Source: Erysipelotrichales bacterium (GTDB taxonomy: Bacteria > Bacillota_I > Bacilli_A > Erysipelotrichales > Erysipelotrichaceae). Taken from it: 58,702 bases of DNA. Numbering within the stretch: position 1 is the stretch's first letter; each line of letters begins with the position of its first letter. Of the stretch, positions 19,130 through 27,907 are shown in pieces. The DNA is taken from NCBI GenBank assembly GCA_910576345.1, contig CAJTIT010000019.1:1-58702 (forward strand), given 5' to 3'. Both the position numbers and the translations under genes were made by a program. The notes under the pieces are model-generated. The model was not told the DNA's origin, made no database searches, and worked only from the letters and a program-made list of their open reading frames with translations.

Positions 19130-19173
19130 AGTAAATAAAAAATGCATCCAATGTTCATATTCATCAGATGCAT
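19130..19173 (-). terminator. Terminator of the M20 amidohydrolase gene
   Basis: Minus strand ATGCATC ... GATGCAT (19173-19142) followed by a T-rich run (TTTTTTATTTAC), about 20 bases after the stop at 19195. Confidence 0.75.
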
Positions 19174-19194
19174 GTATATTCTATCAGCGAAACA

Positions 19195-20364
19195 TCATTT
19201 TTTCGACTTGGCAAATTCGTCTTTCACCATCTGCAATTTGTTAGGATCACATATCAAATCACAAGCAATGTAAGCAATACTTTTTGCGCCGTCCAAAAGA
19301 CCTTTTCGACCCGTTTCCGATATGGTCGCTGCCGCCATTTCTTTTGAATGACCGGCTACATCTGTTTCTGCGATTTTAATCATGCCCTGCAAAGTCGGAC
19401 ATACATAACTAACGGCACCTACATCAGAGGAACCAATGCAAGATTCATCAACCGATTCGACATCTTCCAAGCCAAGCGCATGAAATTTCTCCATTAACAT
19501 ATCTGCCAATGTATAATTGATCAATGTATCTTCATATGGACACTCATAAACGGAAGTTTCAAAAGTTGTGCCACATGCTTCACATGCGCCTTTTGCACAA
19601 GCGATTGCTTTATTGGTGACTTCTAATGTATATTCCATTGTCGGCGCACGAAAATAATATTCCAGACTTGCATACGCAGGAATGACGTTTGCGGCTTTTC
19701 CGCCATCTTTGATGATCCCATGAATGAAGGTATTCGGTTCCACAAACTGACGCATCAAATTAATCTGCAAATACGTCATCACCGCCGCATCCAACGCACT
19801 TTTTCCTTCCTGTGGCATACATCCGTGCGCATTCTTGCCATAAAACTCAAATTTCACCGGATTCAAAGCACTGGTCGTAATACCCACACTGGTACGCGTA
19901 TCCGGATGAATCATCAAAGCCGCATCGACATCGTCAAACAATCCTGCCTTTGCCATATGCACTTTTCCGCCAAAGTTTTCCTCTGCCGGCGTTCCCATCA
20001 CACGAATCACGCCGCCAATCTCATCCGCAATTTCTTTCAACGCTTCACCGGCCGCTATACCGATTCCTGCAATCAAATTATGACCGCATCCATGACCCAC
20101 TTCTGGCAATGCATCATATTCACACATAAAGGCAATGGTTGGACCTGCTTTCTTTGATTTATATTCTGCCACAAAATCGGTTTCACATACAACGCCTGTC
20201 TTTGTATCAAAACCGGCATTGATCAAGTACGTTGACAACATCTTCTGTGTTTCAAACTCCTGAAAACCAATTTCCGGATGCTCATACATTTGTTTAACCA
20301 TTTCCGTATATGCATCCAAATGCTTCATGATCGACTGATCGATCGTTTCATATAGCTGATTCAT
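19195..20364 (-). CDS. M20-family amidohydrolase / aminoacylase (AbgB-like)
   Basis: 389 residues. The ATG at 20364 is chosen because AAGGAGG is 9 bases upstream; the ATG at 20370 is only 3 bases from it. M20D zinc hydrolases cleave amide bonds of N-acyl or aminobenzoyl amino acids and small peptides in the cytoplasm. Visible features: PEIGFQE near the N-terminus, the metal-binding GHGCGHN, GTPAEENFGGK, a lid domain starting at KFEFYGKNAHGCMPQEGKSALDA, and a late GHSKEM metal His. No signal peptide. The gene is transcribed alone, divergent from a MerR regulator that shares its promoter region and is likely to activate it. The exact substrate is unknown; an AbgB/indole-acetyl-amino-acid-type acyl amide is the family expectation. 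Confidence 0.88.
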   Translation of the reverse strand: MNQLYETIDQSIMKHLDAYTEMVKQMYEHPEIGFQEFETQKMLSTYLINAGFDTKTGVVCETDFVAEYKSKKAGPTIAFMCEYDALPEVGHGCGHNLIAGIGIAAGEALKEIADEIGGVIRVMGTPAEENFGGKVHMAKAGLFDDVDAALMIHPDTRTSVGITTSALNPVKFEFYGKNAHGCMPQEGKSALDAAVMTYLQINLMRQFVEPNTFIHGIIKDGGKAANVIPAYASLEYYFRAPTMEYTLEVTNKAIACAKGACEACGTTFETSVYECPYEDTLINYTLADMLMEKFHALGLEDVESVDESCIGSSDVGAVSYVCPTLQGMIKIAETDVAGHSKEMAAATISETGRKGLLDGAKSIAYIACDLICDPNKLQMVKDEFAKSKK

Positions 20365-20411
20365 TTTCATTCTCCTCCTTATAAACGTTTTGAACTTGAA
20401 AACATATTCCA

Positions 20412-20460
20412 ATTATAAACCTTAAAGGTACTTGAAGGTCAAGCACAATCATGATAAAAT
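20412..20460. promoter_or_regulatory. Divergent promoters with MerR-type operator
   Basis: Towards the M20 gene: TTGACC (20442-20437), a 19-bp spacer, TATAAT (20417-20412). This over-long spacer is the hallmark of promoters twisted by MerR activators. It is filled by the dyad ACCTT-11 nt-AAGGT (20419-20439). Towards merR: TTGAAG (20432-20437), 17 bp, TAAAAT (20455-20460) with an extended TG, overlapping the same dyad. One bound MerR dimer can therefore activate the hydrolase and limit its own synthesis. Confidence 0.8.
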
Positions 20461-20484
20461 CAAGGAAATCAGGAGTGTCGCAAT

Positions 20485-21234
20485 ATGGAAAAAAACTTCA
20501 CAATAAAAGAAATCGCACAGTTTTTTCAAATCAATGCGTCTGCGCTACGCTATTGGGAAGAAGCAGGTATCTTATCACCGTCAAAAAATAGCGAAAACAA
20601 TTATCGTGAATACCGCATCGATGATATTCTTACTATATCCGATGTTTTATTTTATAAGAACTTAGGATTGCCTTTAAAACAAATTGCGTCCATGGAACAT
20701 ACATCCGCAGATGATCACCAACAGCTGTTAGAAGATAAGATCGTTGAATTAAACAAACAAAAAAATGAGATTGATCATCAAATACAGAAACTGCATTATC
20801 ATCTGGAAGCCATATCATGCATGAAGGAATTAAATAAACATCCATTTCGTATGAGCGATATTGATATGGATAGCGTAGTTTCATTTTCATTTTCAGAAAG
20901 CGATAAGCTAAAGCAGTATATTGAAAATCCTTATTTATTGACAAGGGTACAGGAATCAAGCGATATAACCAAAATGAAACGTGGCCTATGCATATCAAAA
21001 GATTGTGCATTCGATACAACCGCATTGTTATGGCAAAAAAAAAGCAATCGTTATATCGTTTGCCTTATGAGACAGAAAATGACGCCGGATTATTCCAATA
21101 ATCTTGCCCTTCTCTTAGAAGAAGTGCAAAAAACATATAAAACCGGCATCATTCTCAGTCGCTTTCTATTGCAGGCACAAGAAAACGGTACAGTATACGA
21201 TTTTTACAAGACATATATTGAAATTATTGATTGA
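20485..21234 (+). CDS. MerR-family transcriptional regulator
   Basis: 249 residues. AGGAG lies 9 bases before the ATG. The N-terminal winged helix is typical (FTIKEIAQFFQINASALRYWEEAGIL, then the NNYREYRIDDI wing, positions 4-50), followed by a dimerising coiled coil (about 75-115, LNKQKNEIDHQIQKLHYHLE in outline). The C-terminal half (about 120-249) resembles the ligand domain of larger MerR proteins but no specific family is recognised. It is divergent from the M20 amidohydrolase and its binding site sits between them, so it probably senses that enzyme's substrate. Its 3' end overlaps by 11 bases the convergent small gene on the minus strand. Confidence 0.9.
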   Translation: MEKNFTIKEIAQFFQINASALRYWEEAGILSPSKNSENNYREYRIDDILTISDVLFYKNLGLPLKQIASMEHTSADDHQQLLEDKIVELNKQKNEIDHQIQKLHYHLEAISCMKELNKHPFRMSDIDMDSVVSFSFSESDKLKQYIENPYLLTRVQESSDITKMKRGLCISKDCAFDTTALLWQKKSNRYIVCLMRQKMTPDYSNNLALLLEEVQKTYKTGIILSRFLLQAQENGTVYDFYKTYIEIID

Positions 21235-21468
21235 TGATATACAAAGCCTGATCATAGTCTTGTTTTCTTACATAAAACGTATATGCATCGTTTTGTTTCA
21301 TCCCATATGAAGGACTCTGGCATGTGGATCCGGAAACGATGTATTTCTCACATTTCTAACTTTGCGTTTATAAGCGATATTCGCATTCGATAAAACGGAA
21401 CGCACGTGTGCCTGCTTATCCATATCCATCGTAACAAGCAGTTTTTTGCGATTAAAAATTGTAATCAT
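21224..21468 (-). pseudogene. Small conserved protein (MITIFNRKKLLVTMD family), frameshifted
   Basis: From the ATG at 21468 (AAGGAG 8 bases upstream) the frame reads MITIFNRKKLLVTMDMDKQA ... HARVLHMG and stops at about 21300. In the next frame, starting at the overlapping ATG, it continues MKQNDAYTFYVRKQDYDQAL to a TAA at 21224. Together they match the layout I remember for a family of about 75-80-residue Firmicutes proteins that end in a YxxYVxKxDYxxA motif. A single-base loss near 21300 explains the break. It overlaps the end of the upstream small membrane protein gene (ATGA), so the two form a unit. Function unknown. A functional recoding event is possible but no slippery site is seen. Confidence 0.6.
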
Positions 21469-21650
21469 TTGCGCCTCTCCTTTTTTTTCAATATAACAAA
21501 TAAAACAGAGCCAATGATGACACATAGAATACCGACCATCATACCAAGTGCATTTTCTCCATGAAGTACGGGCATCAAATTACCTGCGCATAAAATGATT
21601 CCACCTGCGATAATGCCACTGCTAAAGGAAGACGGGTTGACTTTTTTCAA
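21465..21650 (-). CDS. Small two-helix membrane protein, TTG start
   Basis: 61 residues. The start is TTG at 21650 with AAGGAG 9 bases upstream; no better start exists. Two hydrophobic segments (SGIIAGGIILCAGNLMPV, about 11-28; MVGILCVIIGSVLFVIL, about 38-54) and a KKKERRK tail that should stay in the cytoplasm. The stop overlaps the start of the next small gene, a sign of translational coupling. No family is recognised. Confidence 0.7.
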   Translation of the reverse strand: MKKVNPSSFSSGIIAGGIILCAGNLMPVLHGENALGMMVGILCVIIGSVLFVILKKKERRK

Positions 21651-21925
21651 CAGAAATCACTCCTTTTTTGTATTCATTTTATCACAGTCCGGATTGGATG
21701 AAAAGAAATAAACAAAAAAGCGTATGATGGTATAGTACCCACCTATCGTCCATTATCGTTATTCACTTCCATTTCTTTGATTTTCATGGTAACGTTTCAG
21801 AAAATGTACGATATTCATCTATGCATACAGATTAGAAAAATTTTTCTGTGCTGTAACAAAAACAATCGATTATCAATAGATTAAATCAATCTATTCAATT
21901 ACATTCACTTCCTTCATAAAAAAAC

Positions 21926-21954
21926 TGGACAACCATATGAAAGTGTCATAAAAT
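21926..21954 (+). promoter_or_regulatory. Promoter of the lactate permease gene; 21651-21925 empty
   Basis: TGGACA (21926-21931), 17-bp spacer, TAAAAT (21949-21954), 30 bases before the ATG at 21985. The rest of the gap back to 21650 shows no gene. Confidence 0.65.
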
Positions 21955-21984
21955 ATGAAAAACAATGATTTTGGGAGGATAGTT

Positions 21985-23556
21985 ATGAATAGTTCCTTAT
22001 TTACCATGTTTGTTTTGGCTTTATTACCGATTATTTGGCTTGTGATTGCGCTATGTGTATGGAAATTACCGGCGCATATTGCAAGTCTGGGTGCCTTTGT
22101 GGTTGCGTTTATAGAGGCAATGTTTATTTGGAACATGAGTTTCAATGAAGCCTTGAGCGCTTCCATCGAAGGATTTGCGATGGCTTTATGGCCCATTGTA
22201 CTGGTTATTATTGCGGCAGTCTTTACCTACAACGTAACCGTTTATACCGGCGCAATGGATATTATCAAACGTATGATCACCTCCATCAGCAGTGATCGGC
22301 GCATTTTGGTGTTGTTAATCGGCTGGTGTTTTGGCGGTTTTCTAGAAGGCATGGCAGGTTTTGGCGTAGCGATTGCCATTCCTGCAAGTATGCTTTATGC
22401 ACTTGGCTTTTCTCCGGTAGAAGCCATTCTGGCATGTTTGATTGCCAATGGATGTCCGACAATGTTTGGATCAATTGGAATCCCTACCACAACACTTGCC
22501 AATATCACTGCTTTGGATGCCGGTTCATTGGCATTTGTGCAAACGATACAAGTTGCGCCATTGTTGTTCATCTCTCCGTTTTTTATGGTCACGCTGGTTA
22601 GTAAAGGCATCAAAGGTTTAAAAGGCCTGATTCCTTTGATTTGTGTCGCTTCTTTTAGTTTTGTGATTCCGGAAATCTTCGCTGCTCGTTTTATCGGCGC
22701 AGATTTGCCAGTGATCATTGCCAGTATCTGTTCGCTTGGCGCCACATTTGCTTACGCGATTTTCTATGGAAAACGCCATGAAATTCCTAATGAATATCGC
22801 ATGGAAATACCAAAAGAAAAAAATGCGCCTGTTATTACGATGAAACGGGCATTCATCGCATGGTCACCCTTTATTCTGATTTTTGTTTCTTTACTGCTTA
22901 CCAGTAAACTTGTTCCATTTATCCATGACCCTCTCAGTGAAATAAAGACCAGTATCGTCATTTATCAAGGCGCAGGTGCCACACCTTATACGTTTACTTG
23001 GTTGAACACACCCGGCGTCTTGATTCTGTTATCCGGTATTATCGGTGGCATTTTACAAGGCTGCAAAGGAAGCGATTTATACAAAGTGCTGAAAGATACC
23101 ATCGTTCAGATGTCAAAAACAATTTGCACGATGTTAGGGGTGCTTGCCTGTGCCAAAATCATGGGTTATGCAGGGATGATTTCAGACATCGCTGCATTCT
23201 TTGTCAGCGCCCTAGGCGCATTCTATCCACTCGCCGCACCTTTGATTGGCGCATTGGGTACATTCGTGACAGGAAGTGGAACCAGTTCAGAGGTATTGTT
23301 TGGCAATGTCCAATTGGAAGCCGCGACTGCGATTGGCGCAAATGAATACTGGCTGGTTGCGGCAAATTCGCTTGGTACCAGCGCAGGCAAAATGTTGGCG
23401 CCGCAAAGCATTGCCATTGGATGTGCTGCCTGCTCATTAACCGGAAAAGATGGAGAAATTTTGAAAAAAATTGCCTTATATGCATTTGGTTATGTATTCA
23501 TCATGGCTTTGATTGCGTATTTTGGTAGTTCATTCGCAAGTTTTTTGCTTCCATGA
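21985..23556 (+). CDS. L-lactate permease (LctP family)
   Basis: 523 residues from the ATG at 21985, which follows GGGAGG; an upstream in-frame ATG at 21955 lacks a ribosome site. This is a polytopic inner-membrane carrier with about 12-13 helices, importing or exchanging L-lactate (or glycolate) with protons. Family signatures include GWCFGGFLEGMAGFGVAIAI, LACLIANGCPTMFGSIGIPTTTL and FVTGSGTSSEVLFGN near the end. The length is normal for the family. It stands alone; no lactate dehydrogenase or lut genes are adjacent, so the direction of transport cannot be judged. Confidence 0.9.
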   Translation: MNSSLFTMFVLALLPIIWLVIALCVWKLPAHIASLGAFVVAFIEAMFIWNMSFNEALSASIEGFAMALWPIVLVIIAAVFTYNVTVYTGAMDIIKRMITSISSDRRILVLLIGWCFGGFLEGMAGFGVAIAIPASMLYALGFSPVEAILACLIANGCPTMFGSIGIPTTTLANITALDAGSLAFVQTIQVAPLLFISPFFMVTLVSKGIKGLKGLIPLICVASFSFVIPEIFAARFIGADLPVIIASICSLGATFAYAIFYGKRHEIPNEYRMEIPKEKNAPVITMKRAFIAWSPFILIFVSLLLTSKLVPFIHDPLSEIKTSIVIYQGAGATPYTFTWLNTPGVLILLSGIIGGILQGCKGSDLYKVLKDTIVQMSKTICTMLGVLACAKIMGYAGMISDIAAFFVSALGAFYPLAAPLIGALGTFVTGSGTSSEVLFGNVQLEAATAIGANEYWLVAANSLGTSAGKMLAPQSIAIGCAACSLTGKDGEILKKIALYAFGYVFIMALIAYFGSSFASFLLP

Positions 23557-23566
23557 AATTTGTAAT

Positions 23567-23958
23567 ATGACACAAAAATTTCACGATTTTACATACCATG
23601 CTTTCTCATACGATACGGAAATGATCGTTGTATGTCCTATAGCCAAACAAGCAAGTAATGTTCAATACGATCCAATCCAAAAGAGTGCATATTTCAAATG
23701 CAATGGATGTTATACGCATAAAAAAATATTACCTGATGCTGATCATTCAAAAATTTCTGAAACGAAACCATGGGGCGTTGTAGCAGCAAAACCACAACAT
23801 GAAGAAGATCCGTATTTCCATTATCCACTTTACAATCAAACGAATTTTCGTGGAAACATCGTATGGGCATGAACAAAGCGCATTTACAATATCTCATCGA
23901 TAATATATCTGTCAAAATACAAACGGTTGACGCTGATTTCCATAAATACAGCGTTTAA
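23567..23958 (+). pseudogene. Zinc-ribbon-type protein gene, frameshifted and shortened
   Basis: ATG at 23567, 8 bases after the lactate permease stop. The first frame reads MTQKFHDFTYHAFSYDTEMI and contains CPIAKQ and a CNGC pair, ending GNIVWA at 23872. One base out of frame it resumes NKAHLQYLIDNISVKIQ to a TAA at 23958. Intact relatives that I remember carry a WAYNxxHLxxL motif across this junction, so a base has been lost where TAC AAC should be. The expected C-terminal tail is also missing. The mobile element begins within about 30 bases, so element insertion may have cut the 3' end. The family is known to me only by pattern (CxxC metal-binding protein of unknown role). Confidence 0.5.
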
Positions 23959-23986
23959 AGGAATTTAGAAGAAAAAAGAACAAGTA

Positions 23987-23998
23987 ATTTACAACGAA
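23987..23998 (+). repeat. Left end direct repeat of the Tn916-like element
   Basis: ATTTACAACGAA, identical to 30220-30231 and in the same orientation; a second TTTACAAC follows at once. Probable integrase arm-binding or end repeat. Confidence 0.5.
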
Positions 23999-24145
23999 TT
24001 TACAACAAATGAAAGAGCCTTTAATAACGACTTATACATAATTATACAAAGTTATAGAAAAATGACACTTAAACCAGAGTATCTTTTCTATATTTACGAA
24101 ATATTGCAGATTTTATCATTAGTCGTTACAAGTATTCTTATCAAA

Positions 24146-24174
24146 TTGACAAAACGCCTAAAATAACTTAAATA
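24146..24174 (+). promoter_or_regulatory. Promoter of the HTH-methyltransferase-nuclease operon
   Basis: TTGACA (24146-24151), 17-bp spacer, TAAATA (24169-24174), 27 bases before the HTH gene. The bases just upstream (24020-24060) are rich in imperfect repeats of TTATACA and could hold a control-protein site. Confidence 0.5.
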
Positions 24175-24201
24175 ACGGAAGAATGTGAGGTACTTAATGA
24201 T

Positions 24202-24432
24202 ATGAATTTAGGAGAAGCAATTAGAATTACAAGGCAAAAAGCCTTTTATACACAAGAAAATTTATCAAAACGGCTTAATGTAGCTTTATCAACGGTCAAT
24301 CGTTGGGAATTAAATAAAGCAAAACCAAATGTTAAAGCAATGAAAGAAATTAAGTCTTTTTGTGAAGAAAACAATCTGAATTATGAAATAGTAGAGGAAG
24401 CGTGGCTCTCTTCTACAAAGGAGGATAACTAA
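24202..24432 (+). CDS. XRE-type HTH protein, possible restriction controller (C) protein
   Basis: 76 residues, a single Cro/CI-like helix-turn-helix: LGEAIRITRQKAFYTQENLSKRL, then NVALSTVNRWELNKAKPN as recognition helix, then a short helical end. GAGGT lies about 10 bases before the ATG. Its stop is 3 bases before the methyltransferase start, so it leads that operon. Size, fold and position are those of the C proteins that delay restriction-enzyme expression until methylation is done. A plain element repressor is the alternative. The C-protein role is inference from position. Confidence 0.75.
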   Translation: MNLGEAIRITRQKAFYTQENLSKRLNVALSTVNRWELNKAKPNVKAMKEIKSFCEENNLNYEIVEEAWLSSTKEDN

Positions 24433-24435
24433 TAT

Positions 24436-25365
24436 ATGGCAATTCATAATAAGTCCCATAATAATCACGCACTTATGGCACTTAATAAATCAAGGAAAGA
24501 TAAGACATTAAAACACAAAACTGCAAAGGACTTTGATATTCCAGATAAAGTAAAAATATCTATCAATATAATGGATTGTACAGATTTTTTAAAATCACTA
24601 CCTGATGAATCTGTTCAACTGATATGTATTGACCCACCTTATAACTTAGAACTTGCTGGTTGGGATATTTATGAAAATTATATTGAATGGGCGTCATTGT
24701 GGTTAGATGAAGCATATAGAGTATTGTCGAAAAATGGTAATATGGTAATTTTCGGTGGTATTCAGTTTAGAGATGTTAAATCGGGCGACTTGATTGATAT
24801 TATTCAGTATGTAAGGCATAAATCGAAGTTTAAACTTATCAATACGATTATTTGGCATTACAAAAATGGTATGTCTGCACATAGATATTTTGCAAATAGA
24901 CACGAAGAAGTGATTTGGTTAGCTAAATCTAACGACTATTACTTTGACTTAGATTCAGTTAGGGTTCCGTATTCGGAAGAGGATTTGAAAAATGCACTTA
25001 AAGATAAAAGATTAAATCCAGAGAATACGATGAAAGGAAAAAATCCGACTAATGTATGGCAAATTGGAAGATTGAATGGTAATAGCAAAGAACGAGTCGG
25101 ACATCCTACTCAAAAACCTGTAGAGATAATAGATCGCTTGGTTAAAGCACTTTCTTATCCTGGTTCTATTGTACTCGATTTTTTTGCTGGTAGTGGAACA
25201 ACGGGTAGAGTTTGTATAAATGAGGGTAGACATTGTTTGATGTGCGATAGCAATGAAGAATTAAAATCTTATTTTGATAAACATCTTGAATTGATGAAAA
25301 ATCTTGGACAAAAGACAGATTATGTTTCTACCGAGTGTATAGAAAATTTTTTTGATATAGATTAA
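24436..25365 (+). CDS. Adenine-N6 DNA methyltransferase, M.RsrI-like (predicted GAATTC)
   Basis: 309 residues. Transfers methyl from S-adenosylmethionine to DNA adenine. It is a beta-class enzyme: the catalytic motif DPPYNLELAGWD comes first (about residue 70), and the cofactor loop LDFFAGSGTTGRV comes late (about 245), after GHPTQKPVEIIDRLV. The start NKSHNNHALMALNKSRK and the segments NGMSAHRYFANRHEE and NPTNVWQIGRLNGNS closely resemble what I recall of M.RsrI, which methylates GAATTC, and differ from M.EcoRI. AAAGGAGG precedes the ATG. It lies between the HTH gene and the nuclease and should protect the host from the latter. Confidence 0.9.
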   Translation: MAIHNKSHNNHALMALNKSRKDKTLKHKTAKDFDIPDKVKISINIMDCTDFLKSLPDESVQLICIDPPYNLELAGWDIYENYIEWASLWLDEAYRVLSKNGNMVIFGGIQFRDVKSGDLIDIIQYVRHKSKFKLINTIIWHYKNGMSAHRYFANRHEEVIWLAKSNDYYFDLDSVRVPYSEEDLKNALKDKRLNPENTMKGKNPTNVWQIGRLNGNSKERVGHPTQKPVEIIDRLVKALSYPGSIVLDFFAGSGTTGRVCINEGRHCLMCDSNEELKSYFDKHLELMKNLGQKTDYVSTECIENFFDID

Positions 25366-25395
25366 CAAGTTTATTAGTTAGGAGTTGAATACGCT

Positions 25396-26229
25396 ATGAA
25401 AAAGGGACAGTCAAATAGATTAACAGTACAGCAAAAAGAAGGACAAGGACCTTTAACAATTTTTCACGAAGATGCAAAAATACACGACAAAGAAGTGTAT
25501 AATACATCTATTGCTGTAATGTCAAAATTGAAAGAAGAATTTCCAAGATTAACTTTTCGATATAGAAAAGACCTTGCAAAAAAAGAAATTAACGAAGCTT
25601 TGCAAAAAGTAGATAAGTATCTTGGGCAAACACTTTTTGTTGAGAACGCTCGTATCATTCCTGATGGTGGTTTAATTGAAGTTCAAGATGATAATGGGAA
25701 TTGGCGAGTAATAATGGTATCAGAAGCCAAGCACCAAGGCAAAGACATTGAAAATATATGTAATGGAGTTCTTGTTGGAAAGAATAAAGACCAAGATCTT
25801 ATGGTTGCCGGAAATGCAATTGAAAGAGCACATAAAAATATAAGTGAAATAGCTAATTATATGTTGGCTGAATGCTATTTCCCTTATGTGTTATTTTTAG
25901 AGGGGTCTAATTTTTTAACACAAGATGTAACAATTAAAAGACCTGACGGTAGAGAGGTTACTTTAACATACAATAATGGAGCACTTAATCGCTTAGATAG
26001 GCTTACTGCTTCAAACTATGGAATGCCAATCAATACAAATTTATGTGCAAATAGATTTGTACAATGTAATGGTTCAACTATAATGTTACAAGCGGCTTCT
26101 ATCTATACAAAGGGAAAAGGCGGTCATTGGAATGATGATGATATGATTGAAGTTATGCTTGAAGTATCCAGAACCGCATTAAAAATGTTAGGTTCTGATT
26201 TATTCAAGCAACTTACAGTATCAAAATAG
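25396..26229 (+). CDS. EcoRI-like type II restriction endonuclease (predicted GAATTC)
   Basis: 277 residues, the same length as EcoRI and alignable with it by eye end to end (QSNRLT near the start, then FRYRKDL, KKEINEAL, GKDIENI, NAIERAHKNISEIANYML, LFLEGSNFLT, NRLDRLTASNYGMPIN, MLQAASIYT). The PD...ExK active site is intact: D90, E110 and K112 (IPDGG, SEAKHQGKD), one off from EcoRI D91, E111, K113. Recognition residues corresponding to EcoRI E144, R145 and R200 are present as E143, R144 and R199. The enzyme should therefore cut GAATTC in the presence of magnesium. AGGAG lies 11 bases before the ATG. It is last in the operon, after its methyltransferase. Confidence 0.93.
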   Translation: MKKGQSNRLTVQQKEGQGPLTIFHEDAKIHDKEVYNTSIAVMSKLKEEFPRLTFRYRKDLAKKEINEALQKVDKYLGQTLFVENARIIPDGGLIEVQDDNGNWRVIMVSEAKHQGKDIENICNGVLVGKNKDQDLMVAGNAIERAHKNISEIANYMLAECYFPYVLFLEGSNFLTQDVTIKRPDGREVTLTYNNGALNRLDRLTASNYGMPINTNLCANRFVQCNGSTIMLQAASIYTKGKGGHWNDDDMIEVMLEVSRTALKMLGSDLFKQLTVSK

Positions 26230-26299
26230 AAATTTATAGTTTCATATATTTAAATGAAGCTAAGTATCATGAAAATATAGTGATATATAATTAAACTGT

Positions 26300-26460
26300 T
26301 ATGTATACTCGCATGATCGAAGCAAGCCAGACATGGTGGCGTGGCTCTCAGCCATTACGCCATGACAGCTTTGCTGTCAAATGGCTGGATTGTTTCGACC
26401 ATGAGCGAGCCTGTAGCGAGCGAACATCAAGCCCCCGTTATCTAACAAGGGGGGCACAAA
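26300..26460 (+). other. Origin of transfer (oriT) of the Tn916/ICEBs1 type
   Basis: At 26431-26455 a CCCCC / GGGGG inverted repeat encloses GTTATCTAACAA, the conserved layout of Tn916 and ICEBs1 oriT, where the relaxase nicks near the CTAAC. Upstream (about 26320-26420) are further inverted repeats such as CATGGTGGCGT / ACGCCATG, also typical. It sits just before the relaxase gene as in Tn916. The gap from 26230 to 26693 holds no gene. Confidence 0.75.
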
Positions 26461-26693
26461 AAACAAGAGACAATATACACTACTAAGCAGAAAACGCTGT
26501 ATTTACAAGGCAAAACCGCATTTTACATGGTGTGATATAAATTATGCCATTATCACTTGGAAAAATTGAATAAGACATAGGAAAGACAGTTGATTTCAAA
26601 CGAGAAATTGATTGTCTTTTTCTTTTGCAGAAATTTAAGTATAGGCAATTATCAAATATGGTAGTTGCCTTTTTTGATTGGAGGAATTGAAGA

Positions 26694-27907
26694 ATGAATG
26701 ATAAAAACTTTATAGAAGAATTAAGACAAAAGCATGAAGAATACGGAGTAACACAAACAAGACTTGCTGTTGCCTGTGGTATCAGTCGTGAGTATTATAA
26801 CCGCATTGAAAAAGGGAAATTTCCATTGACGGAAGAATTGAAAGAAACATTAGAAAAACAGATTGAGCGTTTCAATTCACAAGAACCGTTGTTTTTGCGG
26901 ATTGATTATTTTCGTGTCCGCTTTCCTACTACGGACGCATTAGTGATTATTCGTGATGTATTGCAATTAAAAGCCGATTATATGCTTTATGAAGATTTTG
27001 GAAAGTACGGTTATGAAAGTAAATATGTTTTAGGCGACATTAACATCATGTGTTCCATGCAGGAGCATTTAGGTGTTTTGTTAGAACTGAAAGGCAGAGG
27101 GTGTCGGCAAATGGAAAGTTATCTATTGACACAGGAACGCTCATGGTATGACTTTATGCTTGATTGTATGACGGCAGGCGGTAAGATGAAACGGCTTGAC
27201 TTGGCAATCAATGATAAAGCAGGAATATTGGATATTCCAAAGCTAAAGACAAAATATAAAGCTGGCGAATGTATCTCTTACTTCCGTATGCAAAAAGATT
27301 ACAGCGGTACAGAGAAATGTGGTAGTGATACACCAAAGAACACAGGCGAAACCTTATATCTCGGTTCAACAAGTAGCGAATTATATATGTGTGCTTATCA
27401 GAAGAATTATGAGCAGTATGTCAAGAATGGTACAGAAGTTGAAGATACAGAAATAAGAACCGTTTTGAAATACGCATGAAAAATGAACGAGCCTATTATG
27501 CAGTTGTAGATTTACTGACCTATCGAGACGCTGAACGCACCGCTTTTTCTATCATCAATCATTATGTCCGTTTTGTAGATAGAGAGGATGATAAGCCGAA
27601 AAATCAATGGAAAATGAATGATGATTGGGCGTGGTTTGTAGGGGAAAACAGAGAACCGATACGCTTAACCACAAAGCCAGAGCCTTACACTTTACAAAAG
27701 GCATTGCATTGGTTACAAAGACAGGTTGCACCAACGATAAAAATGATACGGGCATCGGACAAAGAAAATCATACCACGATACTGAAAGATATGATTGAGC
27801 AAGCAGAACTCAAAGACAAGCATAAACATTTATTGCAGTTAGAAAAATCAACCATAGAAGAACGTATAGATACCGCTGTTCCGCAAGAGAATGACGGTAT
27901 TTTTTAA
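26694..27907 (+). pseudogene. MobT-type relaxase (Tn916 Orf20 family), frameshifted
   Basis: GGAGG lies 9 bases before the ATG. The first frame (26694-27479) has an XRE-like N-terminal HTH (VTQTRLAVACGISREYYNRIEKG) and the Rep_trans/MobT catalytic region (RIDYFRVRF, ELKGRGCRQMESYL, RLDLAINDKAG, GETLYLGSTSSELYM). It breaks after EDTEI; the continuation KNRFEIRMKNERAYYAV lies in the next frame and runs to 27907. One A is missing where ATAAAGAACC would keep the frame (about 27458). The restored protein would be about 400 residues, normal for the family. The relaxase nicks oriT to start conjugative transfer, so this copy is probably inactive, leaving transfer dependent on a related helper. Confidence 0.85.

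Noticed and set aside
23960-24200. Possible tRNA or other classical attachment target at the element edge
   Set aside because: No cloverleaf-like sequence is seen on either side; Tn916-family elements often use AT-rich sites instead.
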